Positions 1 through 8,325 of a stretch of 9,769 bases of DNA are shown here, one piece after another. This DNA comes from Roseiarcus sp043739325 (GTDB lineage Bacteria > Pseudomonadota > Alphaproteobacteria > Rhizobiales > Beijerinckiaceae), in assembly GCA_043739325.1 (NCBI GenBank), contig JAYUFK010000317.1, positions 1 through 9,769 on the forward strand, in the 5' to 3' direction. Both the position numbers and the translations under genes were made by a program. The stretch's first letter is position 1; each line of letters starts with the position of its first letter. The notes below the pieces were generated by a model. That model had not been told where the DNA came from, ran no database searches, and saw only the letters and a list, made by a program, of their open reading frames with translations.

Positions 1-344
1 AAGTTCCCAAAAATTGGGCCGAGTTCCGCGACTCAGTCACAGACAACTTCCGCGTCATCAAACCCGGAGATTTTCGGGTTATGGCGTGAACCAAGTATAG
101 CTTGATTGCTGGCCGGTCGATCTCGCGCAATTTCATAGCTTCGCCGCTGGAGACCCGGGATGAAACAGCAATGCGCAGGGCCTTGTTTCGTCCACCTGGA
201 CGTCGCTTGACATGGCGTGCATTTTTCATCGGCAGCCTCGCTAACGCGGCCAACCATTGGCCGATCCGCCGACATTTGCAAGCAACCGCCGGGCCAGCAT
301 AGTCTCACGCCGGCGCCCACCGTAAATGCGCCGCCGGAGGCCCC
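1..344. other. Non-coding stretch upstream of the DUF2278 gene
   Basis: I see no convincing gene here. Short open frames exist on both strands, but none has a good ribosome binding site, the strong GC3 bias of the real genes, or a recognisable product. The stretch holds two small inverted repeats: CCCAA/TTGGG with a 3-nt loop at 6-18, and AACCCG/CGGGTT with an 8-nt loop at 61-80. A TTGACA hexamer lies at 207-212, but no good -10 box follows at 16-18 nt, so I do not call a promoter. Confidence 0.5.
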
Positions 345-1409
345 ATGTCACGCATCAACTACAATTGCCTGCGCGGCAAGGTTCACGCCTTTGCGCCCGC
401 CGTCCCCGCGACCAATCCGCACCTCTGGGTCATTCTGGAGACGGGCGGCCAGCAATGGTTCGCCACGATCAATGTGCGCTCGGACAAGGACCAGCCCGGC
501 GATCCCGCGGGCAAGTCATACCTTTACTATCTGATCGACAACGATTTCCGCCATCCGATCATCGCCTCGATCCTCGCCCGGCCGCAGGGTCTCTCGCCCG
601 TCAACCGCGATTATCGCTCCGGCGCGCTGGATTTTCAGCGCGGCAACCTGTTCGACCCCACCGCCATGCGCATTCTGCCGATGGAAACGGCGGGCGACGA
701 CAATCTGGTGCATCGCCTTTCCGCCATCCTGCAGGTCGCCAAGAACCAGGGTAGCGACGTGTTTTTCTACGGCAACGCGTTCCACAAGGACAATCCGCAC
801 CAGACCGACGCGGTCTTCGGCGCCACGCCGGACACGCCATTCGGCATCGACAATGTCCACATGACGCAGGGCGATCCGCAATCGATCAACCTGCATGTGC
901 GGGAAAACGGCACATGGCATGACGGCGCCTGCTTCATCTGGGACGAGGCGGGCAGGCGCATGACCGCCGCCTTCCTGTCGTTCCAGAGTCAGGCCTGGCA
1001 CACAAACGCCAACGGCGACTTGCTTTATGGCGCGACTGGGTGCGAGGCCCCGCAATACGACTTTTCCAGCGACGGCCTGACGCCCATGCCCGTGCCGAAG
1101 CGGCCGGCGGAGCTGACCTCGCTGCATCGCGCGCCAGATGGAACCGGCACGCTGATTCTCACCAATATGACGAATGCGTCGCTCGATCTCACCGGCTGGA
1201 GCGTGCTTTCGCAGGCGGAACTGTCGATCCCGGCGCCGGCGATCCCGCTGGCTTCGAGCCAGCCGCTGACGATCCCGCTGGCAGCCGGCGTTCTGAACGA
1301 CTCGGGCGGCATCCTGACGCTGATCAACGCCGCGGGCCTGCGTGTCGACGGCGTCGCCTACCTCGGCGGCGACGCCTTGAACGGCTGGAGCACGAGTTTT
1401 AACTGCTAG
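345..1409 (+). CDS. DUF2278 (YukJ-like) family protein with lamin-tail-like C-terminus
   Basis: This is a 354-residue protein of unknown function that I recognise as DUF2278. Family features visible in order are the N-terminal NYNCLRGKV strand; a WFATINVRS stretch; YLIDNDFRHPI; the DFQRGNLFDP block; a VFG...IDNVHMTQGDP segment near residues 155-180; and FLSFQSQAWHT at 210-220. The last ~100 residues (about 253-354) look like a separate beta-sandwich: LILTNMTNASLDLTGWSV, then PLTIPL and VDGVAYL, which resembles lamin-tail domains seen C-terminal in some DUF2278 proteins. There is no signal peptide or membrane segment, so it is probably cytoplasmic. The ATG at 345 follows GGAGG (336-340) with a short 4-nt gap. 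It stands apart from the ATP synthase operon, with 221 nt between them. The family call is confident; the lamin-tail call is by pattern only, and no biochemical role can be inferred. Confidence 0.85.
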   Translation: MSRINYNCLRGKVHAFAPAVPATNPHLWVILETGGQQWFATINVRSDKDQPGDPAGKSYLYYLIDNDFRHPIIASILARPQGLSPVNRDYRSGALDFQRGNLFDPTAMRILPMETAGDDNLVHRLSAILQVAKNQGSDVFFYGNAFHKDNPHQTDAVFGATPDTPFGIDNVHMTQGDPQSINLHVRENGTWHDGACFIWDEAGRRMTAAFLSFQSQAWHTNANGDLLYGATGCEAPQYDFSSDGLTPMPVPKRPAELTSLHRAPDGTGTLILTNMTNASLDLTGWSVLSQAELSIPAPAIPLASSQPLTIPLAAGVLNDSGGILTLINAAGLRVDGVAYLGGDALNGWSTSFNC

Positions 1410-1630
1410 CCGCTGGCTGGCTGCGAATTGTCTCGCCGGGGCGGCCGGGAACCGAGAGGCAATGGCGGGTTGCGCCGCCAAAAGTCCTATGTTACGGACC
1501 GCCTGCCTCAGGGCTTCGAGGGGCTCGAAACTCCCTGCGGGCGTCGCCGCCCTTATCTGATTTCGCGGTTCCCACGCCAAGCGTTTCGCGCGGGAATTTC
1601 AGCCGCCAACGCGCTTGAAAGAGTGAACAA
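1410..1630. other. Leader and presumed promoter region of the F1 ATP synthase operon
   Basis: No gene is supported here. As the only sizeable gap upstream of atpH, it must hold the promoter of the operon unless transcription comes through from the DUF2278 gene. It contains a 6-bp hairpin TGGCGG/CCGCCA (1463-1480, 6-nt loop) with no T-run after it on the plus strand, a CTATGTTA stretch at 1487-1494 that could be part of a -10 element but lacks a clear -35 at proper spacing, and the larger hairpin listed separately at 1501-1542. Confidence 0.4.
1501..1542 (+). promoter_or_regulatory. Potential long RNA hairpin in the atp operon leader
   Basis: The inner stem TTCGAG (1515-1520) pairs with CTCGAA (1524-1529) around a GGG loop. 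After a small internal loop, CAGGG (1509-1513) pairs with CCCTG (1533-1537). Outside a CCT bulge, GCCTG (1501-1505) pairs with CGGGC (1538-1542), with one G-U pair. No T-run follows, so it does not look like an intrinsic terminator. It lies about 90 nt before the atpH start and could be a 5'-UTR structure or a protein-binding palindrome. The pairing is visible in the sequence; the function is inference. Confidence 0.4.
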
Positions 1631-1633
1631 TTG
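1617..1633 (+). promoter_or_regulatory. Ribosome binding site and TTG start of atpH
   Basis: A purine-rich GAAAGAG (1617-1623) stands 7 nt before TTG at 1631-1633. This supports the TTG as the atpH start, because the encoded N-terminus MAQEDTIVAGMAGRYASALF matches the usual start of alphaproteobacterial delta subunits. The next in-frame ATG (1661) would remove ten residues, including part of the first helix, and has no comparable binding site in front of it. Confidence 0.6.
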
Positions 1634-2194
1634 GCTCAAGAGGACACGATCGTAGCGGGAATGGCGGGGCGCTACGCGTCGGCGCTGTTTTCCTTGGCGC
1701 GCGACAGCAATACGACGGACCAGGTCGCGGCGTCGCTCGACTCGTTTGACCGCATGATCGCCGAAAGCGCCGATCTCGAGCGCCTGGTGCGCAGCCCGGT
1801 TTTCTCCGCCGAGAATCAGGTCAAGGCGCTGAGCGTCATCCTGGAGCGCGCCGCAATCACCGGCGTCACCGCCAATTTCGTCAAACTCGTGGCTTCCAAG
1901 CGCAGGCTGTTTTCAATTCGCGAGATGATCCGCACCTACCATTTGCTGAACGACTCGTACCGGGGCGTCGCGCGCGCCGAAGTCACCAGCGCATCGCCGC
2001 TGACCGACGCCAACATCGCGGCGCTTAAGGAACAGCTAAAGGGCGTGACCGGCGGCAAGGATGTCGAAATCACCGCAAAAGTCGACCCGTCGATCATTGG
2101 CGGCCTTGTCGTTAAACTTGGCTCGCGCATGGTCGATGGCTCGCTCAAAACCAAACTCAACTCAATTCGCACCCGCATGAAAGAGGTCGGCTGA
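1631..2194 (+). CDS. atpH: F1 ATP synthase subunit delta
   Basis: This is the delta subunit (OSCP homologue) of the F1Fo ATP synthase, part of the peripheral stalk that holds the alpha3-beta3 head against the Fo b subunits at the inner membrane. The product is 187 residues, the normal length. Visible family features are the N-terminal AGRYASALFSLARD helix, a FVKLVASKRRLFSIREMI segment around residues 78-95, and the C-terminal GGLVVKLGSRMVDGSLKTKLNSIRTRMKE block. It starts with TTG, which is unusual but fits the homologous N-terminus. The stop codon overlaps the atpA start by one base (TGATG), indicating translational coupling. It is the first gene of an F1-only operon; genes for Fo subunits a, b and c are not in the window. 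Confidence 0.95.
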   Translation: MAQEDTIVAGMAGRYASALFSLARDSNTTDQVAASLDSFDRMIAESADLERLVRSPVFSAENQVKALSVILERAAITGVTANFVKLVASKRRLFSIREMIRTYHLLNDSYRGVARAEVTSASPLTDANIAALKEQLKGVTGGKDVEITAKVDPSIIGGLVVKLGSRMVDGSLKTKLNSIRTRMKEVG

Positions 2195-3723
2195 TGGATA
2201 TCCGCGCCGCTGAGATTTCCTCCATTCTCAAGAATGAAATCGCCAATTTTGGCAACGAAGCGCAGGTGACCGAAGTTGGTCAGGTGCTCTCCGTCGGCGA
2301 CGGCATCGCCCGCGCCTACGGCCTCGACAATGTCCAGGCCGGCGAAATGGTCGAGTTCGAAAACGGCATCCGCGGCATGGCGCTCAACCTTGAGAGCGAC
2401 AACGTCGGCATCGTTATTTTCGGTTCCGACCGCGACATTAAGGAAGGCCAGACGGTCAAGCGGACAGGCGCCATCGTCGACGTGCCGATCGGCAAGGAAC
2501 TGCTGGGCCGCGTCGTTGACGCGCTCGGCAACCCGATCGACGGCAAAGGCCCGATCGCCGCGACCCGCCGCACCCGCGTCGACATCAAGGCGCCCGGCAT
2601 CATCCCGCGTAAATCCGTGCATGAGCCGATGGCCACGGGCCTCAAGGCCATCGACGCGCTGATCCCGATCGGCCGCGGCCAGCGCGAACTCATCATCGGC
2701 GACCGCCAGACCGGCAAGACCGCCGTGGCGCTCGACGCGATTCTCAATCAGAAGGCGATCAATCAGGGCACGGACGAGAAGGCCAAGCTGTATTGCGTCT
2801 ATGTCGCCATCGGCCAGAAGCGCTCGACGGTCGCCCAGTTCGCCAAGGTTCTCGAAGAGAACGGCGCGATGGAATATTCGATCATCGTGGCCGCGACGGC
2901 TTCCGATCCGGCGCCGATGCAGTTCCTCGCGCCGTTCTCGGGCTGCGCGATGGGCGAGTATTTCCGCGACAACGGCATGCACGCGCTGATGATCTACGAC
3001 GATCTTTCCAAGCAGGCCGTCGCCTATCGCCAGATGTCGCTGCTGCTGCGCCGCCCGCCGGGCCGGGAAGCCTATCCCGGCGACGTGTTCTATCTGCACT
3101 CGCGCCTGCTCTAGCGCGCCGCCAAGCTCAGCGATGCGCATGGATCAGGTTCGCTAACCGCGCTGCGGATCATCGAGACGCAGGCCAACGACGTTTCGGC
3201 CTATATCCCCACCAACGTCATCTCGATCACCGACGGCCAGATCTTCCTCGAGACGGATCTGTTCTTCCAGGGCATTCGCCCGGCGGTGAACGTCGGTCTG
3301 TCGGTGTCGCGCGTCGGCTCGGCGGCGCAGACCAAGGCGATGAAGAAGGTCGCCGGCAAGATCAAGGGCGAGCTCGCGCAGTACCGCGAAATGGCCGCCT
3401 TCGCGCAGTTCGGCTCGGATCTCGACGCAACGACGCAGCGCCTGCTCAACCGCGGCTCGCGCCTGACCGAATTGCTCAAGCAGGCCCAGTTCCAGCCGCT
3501 CAAGATGGAAGAGCAGGTCTGCTCGATCTATTGCGGCGTCAACGGCTATCTCGACAAACTGCCGCTGGGCCGCGTCAAGGCGTTCGAGGACGGCCTGCTA
3601 GCGACGCTGCGCAGCAAGAACCCCGATATCCTGGAGTCGATCCGCTCGTCGAAGGACCTTTCCGACGCCGTTGGGGCCCAGCTCAAGGGTGTCGTCGACG
3701 CTTATGCGAAGAGCTTTACCTAG
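2194..3723 (+). pseudogene. atpA: F1 ATP synthase subunit alpha, interrupted by in-frame amber codon
   Basis: The alpha subunit forms the non-catalytic nucleotide sites of the F1 hexamer and gives the arginine finger to the beta sites. Reading from the ATG at 2194 to the stop at 3721-3723 gives 509 sense or stop-replaced codons, exactly a normal alpha length. The N-terminal beta-barrel is intact, the Walker A motif GDRQTGKT is at residues 169-176, and the arginine finger lies in SVSRVGSAAQ (R373). The helical C-terminal domain ends in AYAKSFT. Codon 307 (3112-3114) is TAG where relatives have Glu. As written, translation would stop after 306 residues (2194-3114), losing the arginine finger and C-terminal domain. 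An internal GTG at 3286 opens a 145-codon remainder, but it has no role on its own in this family. No frameshift is present and conservation continues after the stop. I annotate it as disrupted, while suspecting a sequence error, since no other atpA is visible and the other F1 genes look intact. Confidence 0.9.
3112..3114 (+). other. In-frame amber codon replacing a conserved Glu in atpA
   Basis: The codon reads TAG between CTG CTC and CGC GCC GCC AAG. Known alpha subunits read SRLLERAAKL here, so a single base change (GAG to TAG) explains it. The frame resumes directly as RAAKLSDAHGSGSLTAL and stays open for a further 202 codons. Confidence 0.95.
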
Positions 3724-3756
3724 CGGCTGCGGTAACGCGTTTGGAGAAGCCAAGCA

Positions 3757-4620
3757 ATGCCGTCCTTAAAGGACCTTAGAAACCGGATCGCCTCCGTCAA
3801 ATCGACGCAGAAGATCACCAAGGCCATGCAGATGGTCGCCGTTTCGAAGCTGCGCCGCGCGCAAGCGGCCGCGGAAGCGGCGCGCCCGTACGCGCAACGA
3901 ATCGAAACCGTGCTGACCAACCTCGCTGGCGGCGCTAACGCGCAGGGGCCAAGGCTGCTGACAGGCAGCGGCGCGGACCAGACGCATCTGCTTGTCGTTT
4001 GCACCGGCGAGCGCGGTCTTTGCGGCGCCTTCAATACTTCGATTGTCCGCCTGGCGCGCGATCGGGCTAATGCGCTGATCGCGCAGGGCAAGACGGTCAA
4101 GATCATCTGCGTCGGCAAGAAGGGCTACGATCAGCTTCGCCGAAACTTTGAAAAGCAGATCATCGACCACATCGAATTGCGCGGCGTGCGCACGCTGAGT
4201 TACGGCAACGCCCAGCCCATCGCCAAGAAGATCACGGATCTGTTCGACGACGGTCAGTTCGATGTCTGCACGCTGTATTTCTCCCGCTTCAAATCGGTCA
4301 TCGCGCAGATCCCGACGGCGCTGCAATTGATCCCGCCGGAACTCGGCGCCAAGAACGAAGGCGAAATTTCCTACGACTACGAGCCGGAAGAGGGCGAAAT
4401 ACTCTCGCAATTGCTGCCGCAGGCGATTGCCGTGCGCATCTATCGCGCGCTGCTGGAAAACATGGCGTCGTTCTTCGGCTCGCAGATGAGCGCGATGGAC
4501 AACGCCACGCGCAACGCCGGCGAAATGGTGAAGAAATACACGCAGCGCTACAACCGCACGCGTCAGGCGATGATCACCAAGGAACTGATCGAGATTATCT
4601 CGGGCGCCGAGGCGCTCTGA
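3757..4620 (+). CDS. atpG: F1 ATP synthase subunit gamma
   Basis: Gamma is the central rotor shaft of F1, coupling rotation of the Fo c-ring to conformational change in the beta subunits. The 287-residue product has the two signature terminal helices. The N-terminal one is MPSLKDLRNRIASVKSTQKI followed by TKAMQMVAVSKLRRAQ (residues 1-36); the C-terminal one is NATRNAGEMVKKYTQRYNRTRQ leading to ELIEIISGAEAL, the coiled coil that turns inside the hexamer. Between them lies the Rossmann-like globular domain, with VCTGERGLCGAFNTSI near residues 78-93. The ATG follows GGAG (3741-3744). It begins 33 nt after atpA and is followed 52 nt later by atpD, the usual operon order. Nothing is odd in it. Confidence 0.97.
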   Translation: MPSLKDLRNRIASVKSTQKITKAMQMVAVSKLRRAQAAAEAARPYAQRIETVLTNLAGGANAQGPRLLTGSGADQTHLLVVCTGERGLCGAFNTSIVRLARDRANALIAQGKTVKIICVGKKGYDQLRRNFEKQIIDHIELRGVRTLSYGNAQPIAKKITDLFDDGQFDVCTLYFSRFKSVIAQIPTALQLIPPELGAKNEGEISYDYEPEEGEILSQLLPQAIAVRIYRALLENMASFFGSQMSAMDNATRNAGEMVKKYTQRYNRTRQAMITKELIEIISGAEAL

Positions 4621-4672
4621 GCCGTTTGCACCGCGCGAAAGCGCCAGGGAATTTGAAGCGAGGACGAGAAAT

Positions 4673-6115
<1,443 letters not shown>

Positions 6116-6120
6116 GCTGC

Positions 6121-6206
6121 GTTCCGCCGTCATTGCGAGGAGCGCAGCGACGAAGCAATCCGTGACCGCGCGATGGATTGCTTCGCTATGCTCGCATTGA
6201 CGGAAC
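6121..6206. repeat. REP-like palindromic element between atpD and atpC
   Basis: The arms CGAAGCAATCC (6151-6161) and GGATTGCTTCG (6175-6185) are a perfect 11-bp inverted repeat around a 13-nt loop. The outer parts also pair: TGCGAG with CTCGCA, TTGAC on the right with GTCA on the left, and GTTCC (6121-6125) with GGAAC (6202-6206). The left arm carries extra bases (GAGCGCAGCGA against CATAG). The core resembles the CATTGCGAG...GAAGCAATCC intergenic repeat that I know to be dispersed in many Hyphomicrobiales genomes. It almost fills the 113-nt atpD-atpC gap and ends 22 nt before the atpC start. Confidence 0.85.
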
Positions 6207-6228
6207 GAAGTTGATTTGAGGACTATCG

Positions 6229-6627
6229 ATGGCCAGCTTTTCGTTTGAACTCGTCTCGCCCGACAAGCTCGTCTTCCACGGGCCGGTCGAGGACGTTCTG
6301 GTGCCCGGCAGCGAGGGCGATTTCGTCGTCCTGCGCGACCACGCGCCAGTGATGGCCTCGCTGCGTCCCGGCATTGTCGATATCGGCGAGGCCGGCGGCA
6401 AGCATACGCGGCTGTTCGTGCGCGGCGGCTTTGCCGACGTCAGCGCGGCCGGCCTGATCGTGCTGGCGGAGACCTGCATCCCCGTCGACGATCTCAGCGC
6501 CGAACGCATCGGCGTCGAGATCAAGGAAGCCGAGGAAGACCTCGCCGACGCGACCGACGAGCTGAAGCGCCTCGCCCAGGAAAAACTCGATCGCTTGCGC
6601 GAGCTCAAGGACGCGATGAAGATCTGA
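6229..6627 (+). CDS. atpC: F1 ATP synthase subunit epsilon
   Basis: Epsilon sits on the rotor with gamma, contacts the c-ring, and in many bacteria inhibits ATP hydrolysis through its C-terminal helices. The 132-residue product shows the N-terminal beta-sandwich (FSFELVSPDKLVFHGPVEDV, then PGSEGDFVVLRDHAPVMASL and a RGGFADVSAAGLIVLAE strand pair). A C-terminal helical hairpin (about residues 92-132, rich in Glu, Lys and Leu) follows, so this is the full two-domain form. GAGGA at 6218-6222 lies 6 nt before the ATG. It is separated from atpD by a REP-like palindrome, so its expression may be set partly apart from the upstream genes. It ends the F1 operon; no intrinsic terminator is visible in the 43 nt after it. 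Confidence 0.96.
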   Translation: MASFSFELVSPDKLVFHGPVEDVLVPGSEGDFVVLRDHAPVMASLRPGIVDIGEAGGKHTRLFVRGGFADVSAAGLIVLAETCIPVDDLSAERIGVEIKEAEEDLADATDELKRLAQEKLDRLRELKDAMKI

Positions 6628-6670
6628 GGCCGGGTTCGCAGAAATTGCGGTCGCTCTCACGGGGACCCGC

Positions 6671-7624
6671 ATGAACATCGTCACCCAAGCCGAAATCCAC
6701 GCCGCCCATCAGCGCATCGCCGGGCATGTGCGCCGCACGCCGGTCATGGAAATTGCCTCGCATTCCGGCAGCGGCGCGCCTGTCTCGCTCAAGCTCGAAT
6801 TCCTCCAGCATACCGGCTCGTTCAAGCCGCGCGGCGCGTTCAACAATCTGCTGACGCGCCCTGCCCCGCTTGCCGGCTGCGCGACGGCGTCGGGCGGCAA
6901 TCATGGCGCTGCGGTCGCCTACGCCGCGGCGCGGCTTGGCGTCAAAGCGCGCATCTTCGTGCCCGAGACCGCGCCAGCGGTGAAGGTCGCCAAAATCAAG
7001 GCGCAGGGCGCCGAGATCGTGCTTGAGGGAGCGCTGTATGACGACGCGCAAGCGCTCTGCAATTCCTTCATCCGCGACAGCGGCGCGCTGGCGATCCACC
7101 CATTCGAATCGCCAGAAACCATCGCCGGCCAAGGCACGGTCGGCCTCGAATGGGAGGAGGATCAGGCGCGCCTCGGCTATCCCGCTCTCGACACGGCGCT
7201 GATCGCCGTTGGCGGCGGCGGCCTAATCGCCGGCGTCGCCGCCTGGTTCAAGGGCCGCACGAAAGTCGTCAGCGTCGAGCCCGGGGGGTCGCGCGCGATG
7301 CATGCGGCGTTTGCCGAGGGGCGGCCCGTCGATGTCGAAGTCCGCTCGATCGCCAGCGATTCGCTCGGCGCCCGCCGCATCGGCGATCTCGTGTTCGCCA
7401 TTGCGCGCGACGCCGGCGTCGAAAATGTGCTGGTTGCCGACGCGGCAATCCGCGACGCGCAACGCGCGCTGTGGCGCGATTTCTGCATCATCGCCGAGCC
7501 GGGCGGCGCGGCGGCCTATGCGGCGCTGCTGAGCGGCGCCTATAAGCCCAAGCCGGGCGAGCGGGTCGGGATATTGCTTTGCGGCGGCAACGCCAATCTT
7601 GCCGCCCTTGCGCACGAGCTATAG
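6671..7624 (+). CDS. PLP-dependent serine/threonine dehydratase-like enzyme
   Basis: This is a 317-residue fold-type-II pyridoxal-phosphate enzyme of the threonine dehydratase/serine racemase group, expected in the cytoplasm. The PLP-binding lysine is K52 in GSFKPRGAFN. The substrate and carboxylate loop is SGGNHG at residues 74-79. The glycine loop for the PLP phosphate, GGGG, is at 181-184, and the C-terminal pocket segment LLCGGNAN has Cys at 304 where others have Ser or Cys. The length fits the catalytic domain alone, without the regulatory ACT-like domain of biosynthetic IlvA, so a catabolic or broad dehydratase is more likely than the isoleucine-pathway enzyme. The exact substrate (L-Thr, L-Ser or hydroxy-aspartate-like) cannot be read from the sequence. 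It starts 43 nt after atpC and lies 9 nt before the carbonic anhydrase gene, probably co-transcribed with the latter. Confidence 0.88.
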   Translation: MNIVTQAEIHAAHQRIAGHVRRTPVMEIASHSGSGAPVSLKLEFLQHTGSFKPRGAFNNLLTRPAPLAGCATASGGNHGAAVAYAAARLGVKARIFVPETAPAVKVAKIKAQGAEIVLEGALYDDAQALCNSFIRDSGALAIHPFESPETIAGQGTVGLEWEEDQARLGYPALDTALIAVGGGGLIAGVAAWFKGRTKVVSVEPGGSRAMHAAFAEGRPVDVEVRSIASDSLGARRIGDLVFAIARDAGVENVLVADAAIRDAQRALWRDFCIIAEPGGAAAYAALLSGAYKPKPGERVGILLCGGNANLAALAHEL

Positions 7625-7633
7625 GAAACGACC

Positions 7634-8308
7634 ATGAGCGCGCCCCCCAGCAAGACCGCCCTGCCCGACCATCTGCTCGCCGGCTATCAGGCGTTTGCCG
7701 CGACGCGGCTGCGCGACGAACAGGCGCGTTTCAAGGAACTCGCCGAAAAGGGCCAGCAGCCGAAGGTCATGCTGATCGGCTGCTGCGATTCGCGCGTGCC
7801 GCCCGAAGTGATTTTCGGCGCGGGGCCGGGCGAACTTTTCGTCGTGCGCAACGTCGCCAATCTCGTGCCCATCTATGGCCCCGACGCCAATCTGCACGGC
7901 ACCTCGGCGGCGCTCGAATTCGCCGTCATGGGCCTGCGCGTCGAGCATGTCGTGGTCATGGGGCACGCGCAATGCGGCGGCGTGCGCTCGTATGTCGAGA
8001 ACGAGATCGACCCCTATTCGCGCCCGCTTTCGCCCGGCGATTTCATTGGCCAGTGGATGACGCTGATCAAGCCCGCCGCGGCGCGTCTGGGCCCGCCCGA
8101 CGGGCCGGTCGAGGAATACATCGAACGTCTGGCGAAAGAATCCGTGCGCCAGAGCCTCGACAATCTAAGAACGTTCCCCTGCGTCAAGACGCTCGAAGAG
8201 CGCGGCCGCCTCACTCTGCACGGCGCCTATTTCGGCGTCGCCGACGGGCGCCTGCAAACGCTCGATGAAGCCACAGGCGCTTTCTCGCCGGTGTTCGCGG
8301 CGTATTAG
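7634..8308 (+). CDS. Beta-class carbonic anhydrase
   Basis: This is a zinc enzyme that interconverts CO2 and bicarbonate, supplying bicarbonate for carboxylation reactions and helping pH balance. The 224-residue product has all beta-class hallmarks: the C-x-D-x-R motif as C50, D52 and R54 in CCDSRVPPE, and the H-x-x-C motif as H111 and C114 in GHAQCGGV. C50, H111 and C114 are the expected zinc ligands, with the D52/R54 dyad. The conserved GELFVVRNVANLVP strand (66-79) and the STSAALEF-type helix (here GTSAALEF, 89-96) are also present. There is no signal peptide, so it is cytoplasmic. An AGGAAA binding site precedes the ATG. It follows the dehydratase gene by only 9 nt and is followed by the inverted-repeat element at 8326. 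Confidence 0.96.
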   Translation: MSAPPSKTALPDHLLAGYQAFAATRLRDEQARFKELAEKGQQPKVMLIGCCDSRVPPEVIFGAGPGELFVVRNVANLVPIYGPDANLHGTSAALEFAVMGLRVEHVVVMGHAQCGGVRSYVENEIDPYSRPLSPGDFIGQWMTLIKPAAARLGPPDGPVEEYIERLAKESVRQSLDNLRTFPCVKTLEERGRLTLHGAYFGVADGRLQTLDEATGAFSPVFAAY

Positions 8309-8325
8309 AAGGATTGTGTTTGTCG

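Noticed and set aside
207..235. TTGACA promoter upstream of the DUF2278 gene
   Set aside because: The hexamer is perfect, but no acceptable -10 element lies 16-18 nt downstream.
33..320. 95-codon minus-strand open frame in the first 344 bases
   Set aside because: It has no plausible ribosome binding site, no recognisable sequence, and weak codon bias; treated as non-coding.
516..1580. 354-codon open frame on the minus strand opposite the DUF2278 gene
   Set aside because: Its composition is typical of an antisense shadow; the plus-strand protein matches DUF2278 along its length and has a ribosome binding site.
3112..3114. Pyrrolysine or programmed stop-codon readthrough as an explanation of the atpA amber codon
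   Set aside because: The position normally holds a Glu with no known need for a special residue. No pyl genes or readthrough context are visible here, and a one-base sequence error explains it more simply. Kept only as an alternative to test.
3286..3723. Separate gene starting at the internal GTG after the amber codon
   Set aside because: It is in frame with atpA and encodes its C-terminal domain; no independent ribosome binding site is evident and no such free-standing protein is known in this complex.
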